Positions 1-9,242 are shown, numbered from the stretch's first letter. The stretch is 64,000 nucleotides of DNA from an uncultured Bacteroidales bacterium (GCA_902800525.1 CADCEV010000002.1:31695-95694), one strand, 5' to 3'. Numbers and translations are program-made. Notes: generated by a model from the letters alone, not told the origin.

Positions 1-291
1 CATGCTTGCCGCGTCATCCCGGTCTTTGGGCGGACGAGGCAGACCGATTTGCGAAGCTACTGCGTGCTGGCGGGATTGCAGGTCATTGAACTTGTCCTTG
101 TAACTGAACGTGCGCCCGGGGTACTTGACGAGGTTATCCTCGATGATGTCCGTTTGCACCGGAACCTGGCTCTCACCGCCGTGCGAACACTTGACAACAC
201 CGATGATCATAAACAACAAAAGGCACAGAGCGATGAGTACCATCACTCCGTGCTTTTCGTATTTATACCATAAGTCCTTTAGATACTCCAT
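1..291 (-). CDS. Membrane-anchored protein, DUF5715-like (partial, C-terminus off window)
   Basis: 97 codons are visible; the protein runs off the left edge. It starts ATG and overlaps the 3' end of cysS by 13 bases, so the two are probably translated together. A short charged N-terminus ([15 protein letters not shown]) precedes one hydrophobic span (about residues 15-33), then a periplasmic stretch with [20 protein letters not shown]. The single anchor and this F-x-D-L-x-x-x-Q-x-x-A-x-x-x-G pattern resemble the DUF5715 family of Bacteroidales, whose function is unknown to me. The family assignment is from memory and tentative; that it is a real gene is supported by the coupled start and coding-like composition. 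Confidence 0.6.
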   Translation of the reverse strand, partial: MEYLKDLWYKYEKHGVMVLIALCLLLFMIIGVVKCSHGGESQVPVQTDIIEDNLVKYPGRTFSYKDKFNDLQSRQHAVASQIGLPRPPKDRDDAASM

Positions 292-1769
292 TCGAATCCG
301 TCTTTGGTGTCTTTGATCTGGAAACCGAGCGCGGTCAGCTCATTGCGGATCTTGTCGGAAGTGGTCCAGTCCTTGTTCTGCTTTGCTTGCAGACGAATAC
401 CGAGCAGCAGGTCGATAGCGCCACTAAAAGCAGCGTATTTTCCGTTGTTTTCGTTGTTTCCGTAATTTTCGTTGTTTTCTTCCAAACGCAAGCCTAAGAT
501 ATCGATCGCGAAAGTCTTCCACACTTCTTTGAGTTCCGCGAGATCGGCTTCGGAGATAGTACCTTTACCATCCCAAACGGTATTGATCGCCTTTGCAGAA
601 TCAAAGAGTGCCGCAATCACAAACGGTGTGTTCAGGTCATCATCCATTGCTTCGGTACAACGGTTCCGAAGGTTTGAGATGGTTTGAAGATCGTTTGAGG
701 TTGTTTGACTTGGTTTGATCTTCAAAAGTCGTGCGTACGCTTCTTGCAGGCGAATGAGGCCTTTTTCTGCCGCTTCGAGGGCTTCGGAAGAGAAATCCAC
801 CGTCGAACGATAGTGGGCTTGCAGGATAAAGAGACGGATGACCATCGGACCGAAAGGCTTTGACAGCAACTCATGTTTGCCTGAGAAGAACTGCTCAAGG
901 GTAATGAAGTTGTTGTAACTCTTGCCCATCTTTTTGCCGGCGATGGTGATCATGTTGTTATGCATCCAGTAATGTACGGACTCGTGTCCGAGCGCCGCGC
1001 ACGACTGAGCAATCTCCGCCTCGTGGTGAGGGAAAATCAGATCCAGACCGCCGCCGTGGATGTCAAACTGCTCACCAAGGTACTTGGTTCCCATCGTGGA
1101 GCACTCCATATGCCATCCGGGGAAACCTTCGCTCCACGGGCTCGGCCAGTGCATGATGTGTTCCGGGCTCGCTTTCTTCCACAACGCAAAATCGTAACTG
1201 TGTTTCTTCTCGCTCTGTCCGTCCAACTCACGCGTATCGGTCACAATATCGTTGAGATTACGGCCGGAGAGCTTGCCGTAAGGAAAATCCTTGGCGTATT
1301 TCTCCACGTCCATATATACCGAACCGTTGGACACATAGGCATAGCCTTTGTCCAAGATCTTCTGCACGAACGCAATCTGCTCGATGATGTGTCCCGAAGC
1401 GTGCGGCTCGATGGAAGGCGGCAGGACGTTCAGCGCTGCCATGTCGCGGTGGTAGCGGTTGGTGTAGTACTGCACTACTTCCATCGGCTCCAACTGCTCC
1501 AAACGCGCTTTCTTGGCGATCTTGTCTTCGCCCTCGTCTGCATCGTGCTCCAGGTGTCCCACATCCGTGATATTGCGCACGTAGCGCACCTTATAACCCA
1601 AATACTGCAAATAGCGATACAGCACGTCAAACGTGATCGCCGGGCGTGCATGACCCAAATGGGCATCGCCGTACACCGTTGGTCCGCAGACATACATACC
1701 CACATGTCCTTCGTGGAGAGGTTTGAATGTCTCCTTGAAGCGTGTTAATGAATTATAAATCTCCAACAT
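279..1769 (-). CDS. cysS: Cysteinyl-tRNA synthetase
   Basis: Class I aminoacyl-tRNA synthetase that charges tRNA-Cys in the cytoplasm. 496 aa, slightly longer than the usual 460-470. The HIGH signature is HLGH at residues 37-40 and the KMSKS loop is KKMGKS near residue 275. Zinc ligands are visible as Cys28, the Cys of HMECSTMG and the His pair of [11 protein letters not shown]. Two low-complexity stretches explain the extra length: a [12 protein letters not shown] segment around 350-375 and an Asn/Glu/Gly run ([16 protein letters not shown]) near 430. A strong promoter lies directly upstream at 1817-1848. The next gene starts inside the 3' end of cysS. Confidence 0.98.
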   Translation of the reverse strand: MLEIYNSLTRFKETFKPLHEGHVGMYVCGPTVYGDAHLGHARPAITFDVLYRYLQYLGYKVRYVRNITDVGHLEHDADEGEDKIAKKARLEQLEPMEVVQYYTNRYHRDMAALNVLPPSIEPHASGHIIEQIAFVQKILDKGYAYVSNGSVYMDVEKYAKDFPYGKLSGRNLNDIVTDTRELDGQSEKKHSYDFALWKKASPEHIMHWPSPWSEGFPGWHMECSTMGTKYLGEQFDIHGGGLDLIFPHHEAEIAQSCAALGHESVHYWMHNNMITIAGKKMGKSYNNFITLEQFFSGKHELLSKPFGPMVIRLFILQAHYRSTVDFSSEALEAAEKGLIRLQEAYARLLKIKPSQTTSNDLQTISNLRNRCTEAMDDDLNTPFVIAALFDSAKAINTVWDGKGTISEADLAELKEVWKTFAIDILGLRLEENNENYGNNENNGKYAAFSGAIDLLLGIRLQAKQNKDWTTSDKIRNELTALGFQIKDTKDGFEWSI

Positions 1770-1816
1770 AATTCTATTTTTTGTTCATTTATTCTTGTCA
1801 AAAACCTTTGCGGGTG

Positions 1817-1848
1817 CAAAGGTACACAAAAAAAATGACATACACAAG
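1817..1848 (-). promoter_or_regulatory. Promoter of cysS
   Basis: Read on the minus strand: a -33 element CTTGTGTATGTCA, then a T-rich stretch, then the -7 box TACCTTTG followed by CA. The gap between the boxes is 20 bp, as at every other promoter in the window. The -33 half lies inside the hairpin that ends nagB transcription. Confidence 0.85.
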
Positions 1849-1866
1849 TTTGTATGTCATTTTTTT
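1829..1866 (-). terminator. Terminator of nagB, overlapping the cysS promoter
   Basis: Perfect inverted repeat TGACATACA / TGTATGTCA extended by flanking A and T runs (about 16 bp of stem, 6-nt loop) with a T tract on the minus-strand exit side. It follows the nagB stop. Its promoter-proximal arm is the -33 element of cysS. Confidence 0.75.
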
Positions 1867-1882
1867 GCAATTTTACTATTCT

Positions 1883-2692
1883 TTACAGTAAAGTTTGCGG
1901 GTCGAGGTTGTTTTTCTCGATGTCTTTGAAGTATTTGAACGTACCGAGTTTGAGTTCTTCGCAGGCAGCTTCGTCACAAACGATGATACCGTGCTGATGC
2001 ATCTGGAGCATCGAAACGGTCCACATGTGGCTGATCGGCTCCTCGATAGCGTGTTGCAGCGCGCGGGCTTTGTTATGGCCGTTCACCATGATCAACACCT
2101 CTTTGGCATCCATCACTGTTCCGACACCCACGGTCAGAGCAGTCTTCGGCACTTTGTTCACATCGTTTTCGAAGAAACGGCTGTTGGCGATGATCGTGTC
2201 GGTCGTCAGCTCTTTCTTACGCGTGCGGCTTGTCAGGGACGAACCCGGTTCGTTGAAAGCAATGTGACCGTCAGGACCGATACCGCCGAGGAACAGGTGA
2301 ATACCGCCGATATTCTTGATTTTCTCCTCATAACGTGCGCACTCGGCTACCAAGTCGGGCGCGTTGCCGTTGAGGATGTTCACGTTCTCTTTGCGGATGT
2401 CGATGTGGCTGAAGAAGTTGTTCCACATGAAGCTGTGATAGCTCTCCGGGTGTTCTTCCGGCAGGTTCACATACTCGTCCATGTTGAACGTTACGACATT
2501 GCGGAAAGATACTTTGCCTGCTTTGTTGAGTTCGATCAGGGCTTTGTACATGCCTAACGGTGAACTGCCGGTCGGAAGACCCAACACAAACGGCTTGCCC
2601 TCTTTCGGACCAAACTCGTTAATTCGTTTTGCTACATAGTTCGCTGCCCACTGGCTCAGCAGGTCATACGAAGGTTCAATAATTACTCGCAT
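1883..2692 (-). CDS. nagB: Glucosamine-6-phosphate deaminase
   Basis: Converts glucosamine-6-phosphate to fructose-6-phosphate and ammonia in amino-sugar use. 269 aa against 266 in E. coli NagB, with homology over the full length. Visible motifs are the phosphate-binding [10 protein letters not shown] near residue 40, the [20 protein letters not shown] segment near 70, and [18 protein letters not shown] near 137-152, which holds the catalytic Asp and His. It stands as a single transcription unit with its own promoter at 2798-2829 and a hairpin terminator after the stop. A 7-bp periodic A/T array sits just upstream of the ATG. Confidence 0.97.
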   Translation of the reverse strand: MRVIIEPSYDLLSQWAANYVAKRINEFGPKEGKPFVLGLPTGSSPLGMYKALIELNKAGKVSFRNVVTFNMDEYVNLPEEHPESYHSFMWNNFFSHIDIRKENVNILNGNAPDLVAECARYEEKIKNIGGIHLFLGGIGPDGHIAFNEPGSSLTSRTRKKELTTDTIIANSRFFENDVNKVPKTALTVGVGTVMDAKEVLIMVNGHNKARALQHAIEEPISHMWTVSMLQMHQHGIIVCDEAACEELKLGTFKYFKDIEKNNLDPQTLL

Positions 2693-2694
2693 TG

Positions 2695-2738
2695 TTTTTT
2701 CCTTTTAACTATAAACTATAAACTTTAAACTACATTCA
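2695..2738 (-). repeat. 7-bp periodic array before nagB
   Basis: On the minus strand, units of the type GTTTATA/GTTTAAA repeat about four times and end a few bases before the nagB ATG. One of the family of start-codon-proximal arrays described in the findings. Confidence 0.6.
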
Positions 2739-2797
2739 CCCTTGTTTGCCGATAACTACTGCCTAACGGCGAGACGCGGTTTGAATATTTTCGGCTA

Positions 2798-2829
2798 CAA
2801 AATTACAACAATTTTGCGACATACGCAAA
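2798..2829 (-). promoter_or_regulatory. Promoter of nagB
   Basis: Minus strand: -33 TTTGCGTATGTCG, then 20 bp after TTTG, the -7 box TAATTTTG followed by TA. Same architecture and spacing as the other promoters. Confidence 0.85.
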
Positions 2830-2870
2830 TATTTGACCTAAAAAAACGAATTATTTATTCATTTTGTGCG

Positions 2871-3551
2871 TCAAAAGATATAACTTACACCCGCTTGGAG
2901 GGTTATAGTGGTGTTATATCGGTTGTCTTGAATGATCATATACGGCTTTGTCTGGCTGATAAAACTGTAGTAGCATCGTCCCTCGATATGAATTGCCCAA
3001 TGCTCTGCCGGGAGGTACTCTATTCCGACACCGCCGGCCAAGCCGAAATCACCACGCTGGTTTTTCTCCTTGTTGAACACATAGGCGGCATCAAGCGGAA
3101 TGACATTGCCGTTTCGCGGATCCGTGAATGTACCTTTTTGACGACCGGCAACCCAGTAACCCGCATACACACCGGCATTCAGAAAACCATGCACTTTCTC
3201 GCCTCCAAAACGGAACTGTGTCATTACCGGCAACTTCAGATACGTGTTATGCGTGATATAATTCGTGCCGGAAAGGTAACTCGTTCGGTAAAAACGGTAG
3301 TTTACCTCCGAAGCCTCGATCTCCGCCCGCAGACCGACCCACGACAGGAAATCGTACTGCGTGAAGATGGCGGCATTCCAACCCCAAGCACCGTCATAAC
3401 GGTAATCTGTCTGATAATTGGTATTGATGGAATACCAGTTATAATCCGCTCCGCCGGAGACACCTATTTTCCATTGCGCAGAAACCGGAGAAACCTGAAA
3501 AACGAATAGCGTCAAAAAGACAATACATAATAACTTATAGCTGTTTTTCAT
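2871..3551 (-). CDS. Outer-membrane beta-barrel protein, porin/PorT-like
   Basis: 226 aa. It has a Sec signal peptide (MKNSYKLLCIVFLTLFVFQVSPVSAQ) followed by alternating amphipathic strands such as WKIGVSGGADYNWYS and ending in an aromatic-terminal strand, LQAGVSYIF, typical of barrels inserted by the BAM complex. The family is the outer-membrane beta-barrel domain group common in Bacteroidetes; substrate or function cannot be told. The gene begins 18 bp after the stop of the S41 lipoprotein gene, so the two are probably co-transcribed and may act together at the outer membrane. No separate promoter is seen. Confidence 0.85.
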   Translation of the reverse strand: MKNSYKLLCIVFLTLFVFQVSPVSAQWKIGVSGGADYNWYSINTNYQTDYRYDGAWGWNAAIFTQYDFLSWVGLRAEIEASEVNYRFYRTSYLSGTNYITHNTYLKLPVMTQFRFGGEKVHGFLNAGVYAGYWVAGRQKGTFTDPRNGNVIPLDAAYVFNKEKNQRGDFGLAGGVGIEYLPAEHWAIHIEGRCYYSFISQTKPYMIIQDNRYNTTITLQAGVSYIF

Positions 3552-3569
3552 ATCTTCTTTCCTTTCTCA

Positions 3570-5171
3570 TTATTGTTGGTTAATATACCGGATAGCGGCT
3601 TCAAGCTGGTTATCCGTACTGTCTTTTTGATAGCTTGCCAAGTCAAACGGCACTTCTTTGGTCGGAGTGATACCGATACCTTCCAAGGGCTTGTATTCGC
3701 CGTTTTTCTCCACATCAAACATAGCAACATACTTAGGTATATATCCCCATATAGCGGTCGAATTGCGCACACCGAACGCACCGGAATACGTATCGCTGTA
3801 GTTCGCCGGATCGGTATTAAGCATGCTTAAACCACCGAATGTCCGTGTGCCGATCAAGGCGCCGTTAGGCAGGGTCTTGACGCTCCAGGACGTGTTCTCC
3901 GACATACTGATCGAACGCACATTAGATATTACCACAATCGGCTCTTTGCTAATCACAGCGTGTTTGTCAGCATATGTCGGCATTGTGAGCGGAAGAAGCG
4001 GAGAAAAGTCGTACCGACCCGAACCGTTCTTGACTCGCATCATACAGGGCACATAGCCTCCGGAAGGCAGCAACGCGCCCAAAACATACTGATAATCATT
4101 CACATACCCGCCACCGTTATTACGCACATCGATAATCACGCCGCCTAAGTTCCCTGCCGCATGATATTGCTGAATACCGTCGAACCAGTATTGCCAAACA
4201 CGACGGACTTCTTTCTGATACGCATAATAGAACGAAGTCGTATCTGAGGATAAACTTCCTTCATACAAGTGAGCGCTCAGACCGAAACCACCGAAACGTA
4301 TATACATGATATTGCCTTTGAAACGCGCTACCGTAATGAATCCCAAGCGGTCTCCGATTACCGAATTGTCTATAGGCATTAATGGCCAATCTATAACCGT
4401 CGCCAATGAGGCATATAGTCCGCAAAGGTTGTTATACATGGACATATCCTGATCCCCTGCTTGCGACTTTTTATCACGTGCATTTTTAGCCATTTGCAGC
4501 AAATCCGACACTTCTTTATAGATTTTCGCTACACCCTCATTCGTCTTGACCGGCTCTAACTCTGCCAAATATTTCTCACAACGCGGAATAATCGAATCCA
4601 ATTGTTCGTACATAAACTTACGGGAGAAATCAGTAGCATCCACTTCCTCTAATTGCTCGATATGAAACTCTCCGCTTCGGTTCAGATAGCAATCCGGCTC
4701 GGTGTGATATTTTTTTGTGATATCATATTCCTCGCCGCGCTCACGCGTCGCACGTACCATACTGGGAACAAAAGTGAGAGGCTTTGCCATATAATTCATC
4801 TTAACTTCTATCGCCGCATGACCGTCGTGCAGCGAATCCAGGAACGACGAATAGAGCTTGTACAACTCTGCATCCGTCGGGTTAAATTGGTTTTTGGAAG
4901 TGTCATCCAATGCCTCAAACTTAGGCAGATACTCACGATAAACAGCATCCCAATCAAGACCATGCTCCGCCTCATAATCCCAGATACAGTAGTTCTCATT
5001 CATCGCAGTCCAGAGTGCCTTGAAAGTTTTGGCATGACTTCTTCCCGTTTCATCATATGCTTGCATATCGTACTGACCATACGACAGCAGATCGTCGCCC
5101 ATAGGACGACATGAAGCCATTACCAACATCGTAACGGCTACATAACTAAACAGACTAATCTTTATATTCAT
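3570..5171 (-). CDS. S41-family peptidase lipoprotein
   Basis: 533 aa. A lipoprotein signal peptide ends in the lipobox LVMASC (Cys at about residue 21), so the protein is membrane-anchored outside the cytoplasm. The C-terminal half has the S41 (tail-specific protease / tricorn-like) core: DVRNNGGGYVNDY, then NVRSISMSENTSW with the expected nucleophile Ser, then GTRTFGG. The position that carries the catalytic Lys in CtpA-type enzymes appears to be Arg here, so a tricorn-like triad is more likely than a Ser-Lys dyad. The N-terminal half (about 30-290) is mostly helical. Probable operon partner of the downstream beta-barrel gene. Confidence 0.85.
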   Translation of the reverse strand: MNIKISLFSYVAVTMLVMASCRPMGDDLLSYGQYDMQAYDETGRSHAKTFKALWTAMNENYCIWDYEAEHGLDWDAVYREYLPKFEALDDTSKNQFNPTDAELYKLYSSFLDSLHDGHAAIEVKMNYMAKPLTFVPSMVRATRERGEEYDITKKYHTEPDCYLNRSGEFHIEQLEEVDATDFSRKFMYEQLDSIIPRCEKYLAELEPVKTNEGVAKIYKEVSDLLQMAKNARDKKSQAGDQDMSMYNNLCGLYASLATVIDWPLMPIDNSVIGDRLGFITVARFKGNIMYIRFGGFGLSAHLYEGSLSSDTTSFYYAYQKEVRRVWQYWFDGIQQYHAAGNLGGVIIDVRNNGGGYVNDYQYVLGALLPSGGYVPCMMRVKNGSGRYDFSPLLPLTMPTYADKHAVISKEPIVVISNVRSISMSENTSWSVKTLPNGALIGTRTFGGLSMLNTDPANYSDTYSGAFGVRNSTAIWGYIPKYVAMFDVEKNGEYKPLEGIGITPTKEVPFDLASYQKDSTDNQLEAAIRYINQQ

Positions 5172-5202
5172 ATATATAATATATTATAAGGTATATATTG
5201 AT

Positions 5203-5232
5203 ATATGGTCAAACGGTTAAGAATGACCATAT
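5203..5232 (-). terminator. Hairpin downstream of the TlpA-like gene
   Basis: Inverted repeat ATATGGTCA / TGACCATAT, 9 bp with a 12-nt loop, between the TlpA-like stop and the S41 start. There is no strong T run after it on the minus strand, so it could be a weak terminator or a leader structure of the S41 operon. Confidence 0.4.
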
Positions 5233-5264
5233 ACCCTTTCAAACGCATTACTAACAGTGTATCA

Positions 5265-5804
5265 TTATTCAGCGAAGAGCACTTGCTCGATCTGTGCTTC
5301 GTCCAAGTTCACGCCAACAATCATTCCCTCGCTGTCAATGAGGACGGTATGAGGGATGAACTGCACGTCATACTTGTCCGCACAGAGATGATTCTCATCC
5401 TCGCGCATCTGCGGCCAAGGCATCAACTCTTCGTCCAACGCTTGTCGCCATGCGCCTTCTTCCTGATCTACCGAGCAGGAGAGAATCTGCAACTTGCCTT
5501 CCGGCAGACCGGCGTAGATCTCTTTGAGTACCGGCACAAAACGGCGGCAGGGACCACACCACGATGCCCAGAAATCCACTAACACATAATCGGTCTGACC
5601 CACCAGTTCGGAGAGCGATAACTCGTCTCCTTCCGGCGTGACACCGGTAATGTCCGTAAAATAAGCGCCTTTGGTATTACCCACCGGAACTTGCACTTCT
5701 TCCACTACTACAACCGTGTCTTTGGTCTCCTCTGAGCCTTTGTTCTGCTTTCCGCAACCAACCATTACCAAAGCTGCGAAAATAAATAATAAGGTCTTTT
5801 TCAT
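5265..5804 (-). CDS. TlpA-like thioredoxin-fold lipoprotein
   Basis: 179 aa. Lipobox VMVGC puts the lipidated Cys at 17, so the protein is anchored facing the periplasm. A short acidic/Val-rich linker (about 20-42) leads into a TlpA/ResA-type thioredoxin domain with the redox motif WCGPC at 82-86 and the cis-Pro region FIPHTVLID. Such proteins exchange disulfides in the cell envelope; the partner is unknown here. The gene is followed by a hairpin. An 8-bp periodic array lies upstream of the ATG, before glgB's stop. Confidence 0.93.
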   Translation of the reverse strand: MKKTLLFIFAALVMVGCGKQNKGSEETKDTVVVVEEVQVPVGNTKGAYFTDITGVTPEGDELSLSELVGQTDYVLVDFWASWCGPCRRFVPVLKEIYAGLPEGKLQILSCSVDQEEGAWRQALDEELMPWPQMREDENHLCADKYDVQFIPHTVLIDSEGMIVGVNLDEAQIEQVLFAE

Positions 5805-5825
5805 TGTTCTTTATTTTTATTTTTT

Positions 5826-5866
5826 TTCGAAATCTCGTCGTCACGAGATCACGAAATCACGAAACC
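5826..5866 (-). repeat. 8-bp periodic array upstream of the TlpA-like gene
   Basis: Minus-strand units of the type TTTCGTGA repeat about four times (two exact, then TCTCGTGA and a decayed copy) between the glgB stop and the TlpA-like start. Confidence 0.6.
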
Positions 5867-5867
5867 T

Positions 5868-7955
5868 TTAACATCTCTTCAGCACAACTGCGCTGCGTGC
5901 CGGCAGATACATCTTCAGCCAGCCTTTGCCGTCTTCTGCATAAAGCTCATCGTGCTCCGTGAAATGCTCTACGCTGTCGTCCGCCAGACCGAAACCGGCA
6001 AACTCCTTCGCGTCGGTATTGAGCACTACTTTGTATTTGCCTTCAGGAACCAGCATGCCATAATCGCTGAACGACTTCTGACCGTTCCAGTTGAAGATGA
6101 ACAGCAAATCGCCGCGTGAGTATGCCACTACCTGGTCGCCCTCGTTGTCCCACCATTTCATTACCCAGGGCAGGTGTTGGCCGATGTGGTATTTCTTCTC
6201 ATCTGCGGTCGGGTCTTGTACACGCACATTCTCCTTGAGCAGATGAACCATTGCCTCGTCAAAGCGGTTCAAGTCCGCAAAGTAGAAATTAGGATTATCC
6301 ACGAGTTGCCACTGGCGACGGGCGTATTTATAACTCCAACCGTTACCTTCGCGCGGGAAATCAATCCACTCCGGATGTCCGAACTCATTGCCCATGAACG
6401 TCAGGTAGCCGCCGTTGATGGTGGATGCCGTTACCAGACGGATCATCTTATGAAGCGCAATACCGCGATCTACCATATACGTTGAGTGCCCGTGCTCGAA
6501 ATGCCAGTACATGTCGGCATCCACGAGGCGGAAGATGATGGTCTTGTCACCCACCAACGCTTGGTCATGGCTCTCTGCGTAAGAGATCGTCTTCTCGTCT
6601 TCGCGCCTGTTCGTCATCTCGAACAGAATATGCCCGGCTTTCCAATCCTCGTCTTTCTGCTCTTTGATGTACTTGATCCAGAAATCAGGAATACCCATCG
6701 CCAAACGATAATCGAAGCCCACACCGCCGTCTTCTATCTTCGCTGCCAAGCCCGGCATGCCGCTCATCTCTTCCGCAATAGTGATTGCATCCGGCTTCAC
6801 CTCATGGATCACTTTGTTCGCTAACGTCAAATACATGATCGCATCGCCGTCTTCGTTGCCGTTGAAATAAGAGCCGTAACCGTTGAAGTCCTCGCCTAAA
6901 CCGTGTGAACGGTAGATCATCGAAGTCACGCCGTCAAAGCGGTAACCGTCGAAATCGTATTCGTCAAGCCAGAACTTGCAGTTACTCAGCAGGAAGTGCA
7001 ACACTTCGTTCTTGCCGTAATTGAAGCACAGACTGTCCCAAGCCGGATGTTCGCGACGCGGACCGTCGTGGAAATACTGATAACCCGTTCCGTCGAAATT
7101 GCCTAAACCTTCCAACTCGTTCTTCACCGCGTGGCTGTGAACAAGGTCCATAATCACTTTCATGCCATGGCCGTGTGCGTCATCAATCAACGCTTTCAAC
7201 TCGTTCGGCGTACCGAAACGACTGCTGGCGGCAAAGAAATTCGATACATGGTATCCGAAACTTCCGTAATACGGGTGTTCCTGAATAGCCATGATCTGGA
7301 TGCAGTTATAGCCCAACTTGGCGATTCTCGGTAGTACATCGCGGCGGAACTCCTCATACGAGTTCACTTTCTCTTCCGCCGAACTCATACCGATATGGCA
7401 CTCATAAATGAACAGAGCTTCCTTCTCCCTTCCCTTTAGGGAGGGGTCGGGGGTAGGCTTTTTGTTCTTCCACTCATATTCCGGCTCATCCCACACTTGC
7501 GCGGAGAAGATCTTCGTCTGTTCGTCCTGCACTACGCGGCGTACATAACTCGGAATACGTTCGCCGTAACCGCCTTGCCATTCCACCAACAGCTTGTACA
7601 ACTGCTCATGCTGAATCGCTTCTTCCGGCATTTTGGCTTCCCAGACGCCGTTTCCGATCGGCTGCAAACGGTATTTCTCATCCTTTTGCCAACCGTTCAT
7701 GTCTCCTTTTATATATATCGCGGTCGCGTTAGGCGCCCACTCGCGCATGATCCACTGTTTGTTCTTGCGGTCATGGTGTAAGCCAAAATACAGGTATCCA
7801 GATGCCCACTGGTCAAGGGCTTGACCACCGGTGATTTCTGCCTCTTTATTTTTTGCATACTCGGCGCGAGCCTTCAAAGCGCCCTCGTAAGGCTCCAAAT
7901 ATGGATCACGTGCCACAATCGGCAGTTTGCTCGTTTCAATGTCTTTCATTGCCAT
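5868..7955 (-). CDS. glgB: 1,4-alpha-glucan branching enzyme (GH13)
   Basis: Forms alpha-1,6 branches in glycogen. 695 aa, the shorter eukaryote-like GlgB form. An N-terminal CBM48 domain (about 45-150, with YFGLHHDRKNKQWIMREWAPNA) is followed by the GH13 barrel: DLVHSHAVKN, the nucleophile in DGYRFDGVTSMIY, the acid/base in TIAEEMSGMPG and YAESHDQALVGDKT, then an all-beta C-terminal domain. Between CBM48 and the barrel is a short insert, PTPDPSLKGREK, encoded by a GC-rich palindromic element (7421-7458) that also occurs in yidD. No canonical promoter is seen in the 119-bp upstream gap. Confidence 0.96.
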   Translation of the reverse strand: MAMKDIETSKLPIVARDPYLEPYEGALKARAEYAKNKEAEITGGQALDQWASGYLYFGLHHDRKNKQWIMREWAPNATAIYIKGDMNGWQKDEKYRLQPIGNGVWEAKMPEEAIQHEQLYKLLVEWQGGYGERIPSYVRRVVQDEQTKIFSAQVWDEPEYEWKNKKPTPDPSLKGREKEALFIYECHIGMSSAEEKVNSYEEFRRDVLPRIAKLGYNCIQIMAIQEHPYYGSFGYHVSNFFAASSRFGTPNELKALIDDAHGHGMKVIMDLVHSHAVKNELEGLGNFDGTGYQYFHDGPRREHPAWDSLCFNYGKNEVLHFLLSNCKFWLDEYDFDGYRFDGVTSMIYRSHGLGEDFNGYGSYFNGNEDGDAIMYLTLANKVIHEVKPDAITIAEEMSGMPGLAAKIEDGGVGFDYRLAMGIPDFWIKYIKEQKDEDWKAGHILFEMTNRREDEKTISYAESHDQALVGDKTIIFRLVDADMYWHFEHGHSTYMVDRGIALHKMIRLVTASTINGGYLTFMGNEFGHPEWIDFPREGNGWSYKYARRQWQLVDNPNFYFADLNRFDEAMVHLLKENVRVQDPTADEKKYHIGQHLPWVMKWWDNEGDQVVAYSRGDLLFIFNWNGQKSFSDYGMLVPEGKYKVVLNTDAKEFAGFGLADDSVEHFTEHDELYAEDGKGWLKMYLPARSAVVLKRC
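7421..7458. repeat. GC-rich palindromic element inside glgB
   Basis: CCCTTCCCTTTAGGGAGGG core followed by GTCGGGGG. It adds about 12 in-frame residues (PTPDPSLKGREK) in the linker between CBM48 and the catalytic barrel. A second copy lies in yidD at 49166-49203. Confidence 0.75.
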
Positions 7956-8074
7956 AATATAAGTATTTATAAGTTAAGTAAATGATAAGTACACATCCGG
8001 TACTTGTTAAGTAGTTAATTACTGATTGAAGGGGGTGATTCACGGTATCTTACCACGACTTTACCCTCGTCCTC

Positions 8075-8530
8075 TTAACCGTTTACCCGTGCTTTGACGA
8101 TCAGCTTGCGGTACTCTTTGCCCGGTGCAATTCCAGGTTGGTGGGCGTCCTCAGGGAAGAAAACGGCAAAATGACCTGCCGGAACGGTAAACTTTGCCGT
8201 AGCTTTATCGCCGTAGAACTCTACATCCTTGCCCTCATCGTATTCCTGGGTCACATCCTGGCAATCCACCTGTGCTTTCCAGCCCATTTCCTCGTCGTCA
8301 CCGAGAGGAATTTGGATATCCAAGTAGTCCTTGTGTGCCTCCATGCGGCATTTGGACTCCTCTTTGCCCTTAAAATCGTTGATGTTTACGAAGAGATTTT
8401 TACCATCGAGGTAGATCTTGCACGCCGGCATTTCCTCAAGGTCGTTTTCGTTGTAGAATTTCATGAATTGCTCAAAGCCCGGTACGCAATCGAAGTACCT
8501 GTCGGCATTCTCTAATTTGTCAAGAATCAT
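8075..8530 (-). CDS. YhcH/YjgK/YiaL (TabA) family protein
   Basis: 151 aa, the typical length of the family (DUF386, cupin-like fold). Recognisable features are EAHKDYLDIQIPLGDDEEMGW in the middle and the metal-site region FAVFFPEDAHQPGIAPGKEYRKLIVK near the C-terminus. Relatives include TabA, linked to biofilm formation in E. coli, and sialic-acid pathway proteins; the role here is not determined. It has its own strong promoter at 8585-8616. Confidence 0.93.
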   Translation of the reverse strand: MILDKLENADRYFDCVPGFEQFMKFYNENDLEEMPACKIYLDGKNLFVNINDFKGKEESKCRMEAHKDYLDIQIPLGDDEEMGWKAQVDCQDVTQEYDEGKDVEFYGDKATAKFTVPAGHFAVFFPEDAHQPGIAPGKEYRKLIVKARVNG

Positions 8531-8584
8531 AATATTTTAGTATTTGTATATTTTCGCATTTTCGCGTTTTTACCAATTTGGGTG

Positions 8585-8616
8585 CAAAGTTACAACTTTT
8601 TTCGCATATATGCAAT
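8585..8616 (-). promoter_or_regulatory. Promoter of the YhcH-family gene
   Basis: Minus strand: -33 ATTGCATATATGCG, 20-bp gap, -7 TAACTTTG followed by CA. The rest of the 8531-8879 gap (349 bp) is A/T-rich, shows no ORF, and ends with the tRNA promoter at 8796-8827. Confidence 0.85.
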
Positions 8617-8795
8617 ACCTGCAAGAAAAAAAATCAAATTTCTCTACATTTTTATAACCGATGACACACCTCTTATTACCCCCACTAAAACTCCAAAAAC
8701 ATACGTAATAAAGAGTTATAAAAATACTATTTAATGTCGTAAATGCCCACATTTTGAAAAAAAAAGCATTTTTTTTGCATTTTTTTGCTGAAAAA

Positions 8796-8827
8796 TTTGG
8801 TCATGTCAAAAAAAAGCAGTACTTTTG
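8796..8827 (+). promoter_or_regulatory. Promoter of the tRNA-Gly/Leu/Leu operon
   Basis: -33 TTTGGTCATGTCA, A-tract, then GCAG and the -7 box TACTTTTG followed by CA. Spacing is 20 bp. The first tRNA starts about 50 bp downstream. Confidence 0.88.
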
Positions 8828-8879
8828 CACCCGCTTTCGAAAAGAAGCGATGCTCTTTAACTTAATTGAAGAAGAGAAT

Positions 8880-8952
<73 letters not shown>

Positions 8953-8991
8953 CCTTTTTTTTTGCTATTAGGCATAATTGCCGAACGTGAA

Positions 8992-9073
8992 GCCCAGATG
9001 GCGGAATTGGTAGACGCGTGCGTTTCAGGTGCGCATGCCGCGAGGTGTGCAGGTTCGAGTCCTGTTCTGGGCA
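8992..9073 (+). tRNA. tRNA-Leu (CAG)
   Basis: 82-nt class II tRNA with a long variable arm. The acceptor stem GCCCAGA pairs with TCTGGGC, the anticodon loop is TTCAGGT (CAG), and the T-arm is GCAGG-TTCGAGT-CCTGT. Confidence 0.96.
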
Positions 9074-9101
9074 CACGATTTGCTCTTTTGCCGAACGCGA
9101 C

Positions 9102-9185
9102 GCGCAGGTGGTGAAATTGGTATACACGCTACTTTGAGGGGGTAGTGGTCGCAAGATCGTGTGAGTTCGAGTCTCATCCTGCGCA
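9102..9185 (+). tRNA. tRNA-Leu (GAG)
   Basis: 84-nt class II tRNA. The acceptor stem GCGCAGG pairs with CCTGCGC, the anticodon loop is TTGAGGG (GAG), and the T-arm is GTGAG-TTCGAGT-CTCAT. Followed at once by a hairpin terminator. Confidence 0.96.
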
Positions 9186-9192
9186 CTTAAAC

Positions 9193-9230
9193 AAAAAAAT
9201 GACATACAAATTTGCGTATGTCATTTTTTT
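9193..9230 (+). terminator. Terminator of the tRNA operon
   Basis: A-run plus TGACATAC pairs with GTATGTCA plus T-run (about 15-bp stem, 8-nt loop). The right arm is also the -33 element of the next promoter, the same arrangement seen between nagB and cysS. Confidence 0.8.
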
Positions 9231-9242
9231 TTTGTATCTTTG
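9211..9242 (+). promoter_or_regulatory. Promoter of the DUF2147-rdgB-porZ operon
   Basis: -33 TTTGCGTATGTCA, T-run, -7 TATCTTTG followed by CA, 20-bp gap. The -33 part overlaps the tRNA operon terminator. Confidence 0.86.

Noticed and set aside
960-1748. 262-codon plus-strand ORF opposite cysS
   Set aside because: It lies wholly antisense to an intact, motif-complete cysS and its translation shows no recognisable domain; a shadow of codon bias.
2742-3509. 255-codon plus-strand ORF opposite the beta-barrel gene
   Set aside because: It covers the nagB promoter and is antisense to a gene with a clear signal peptide and barrel pattern.
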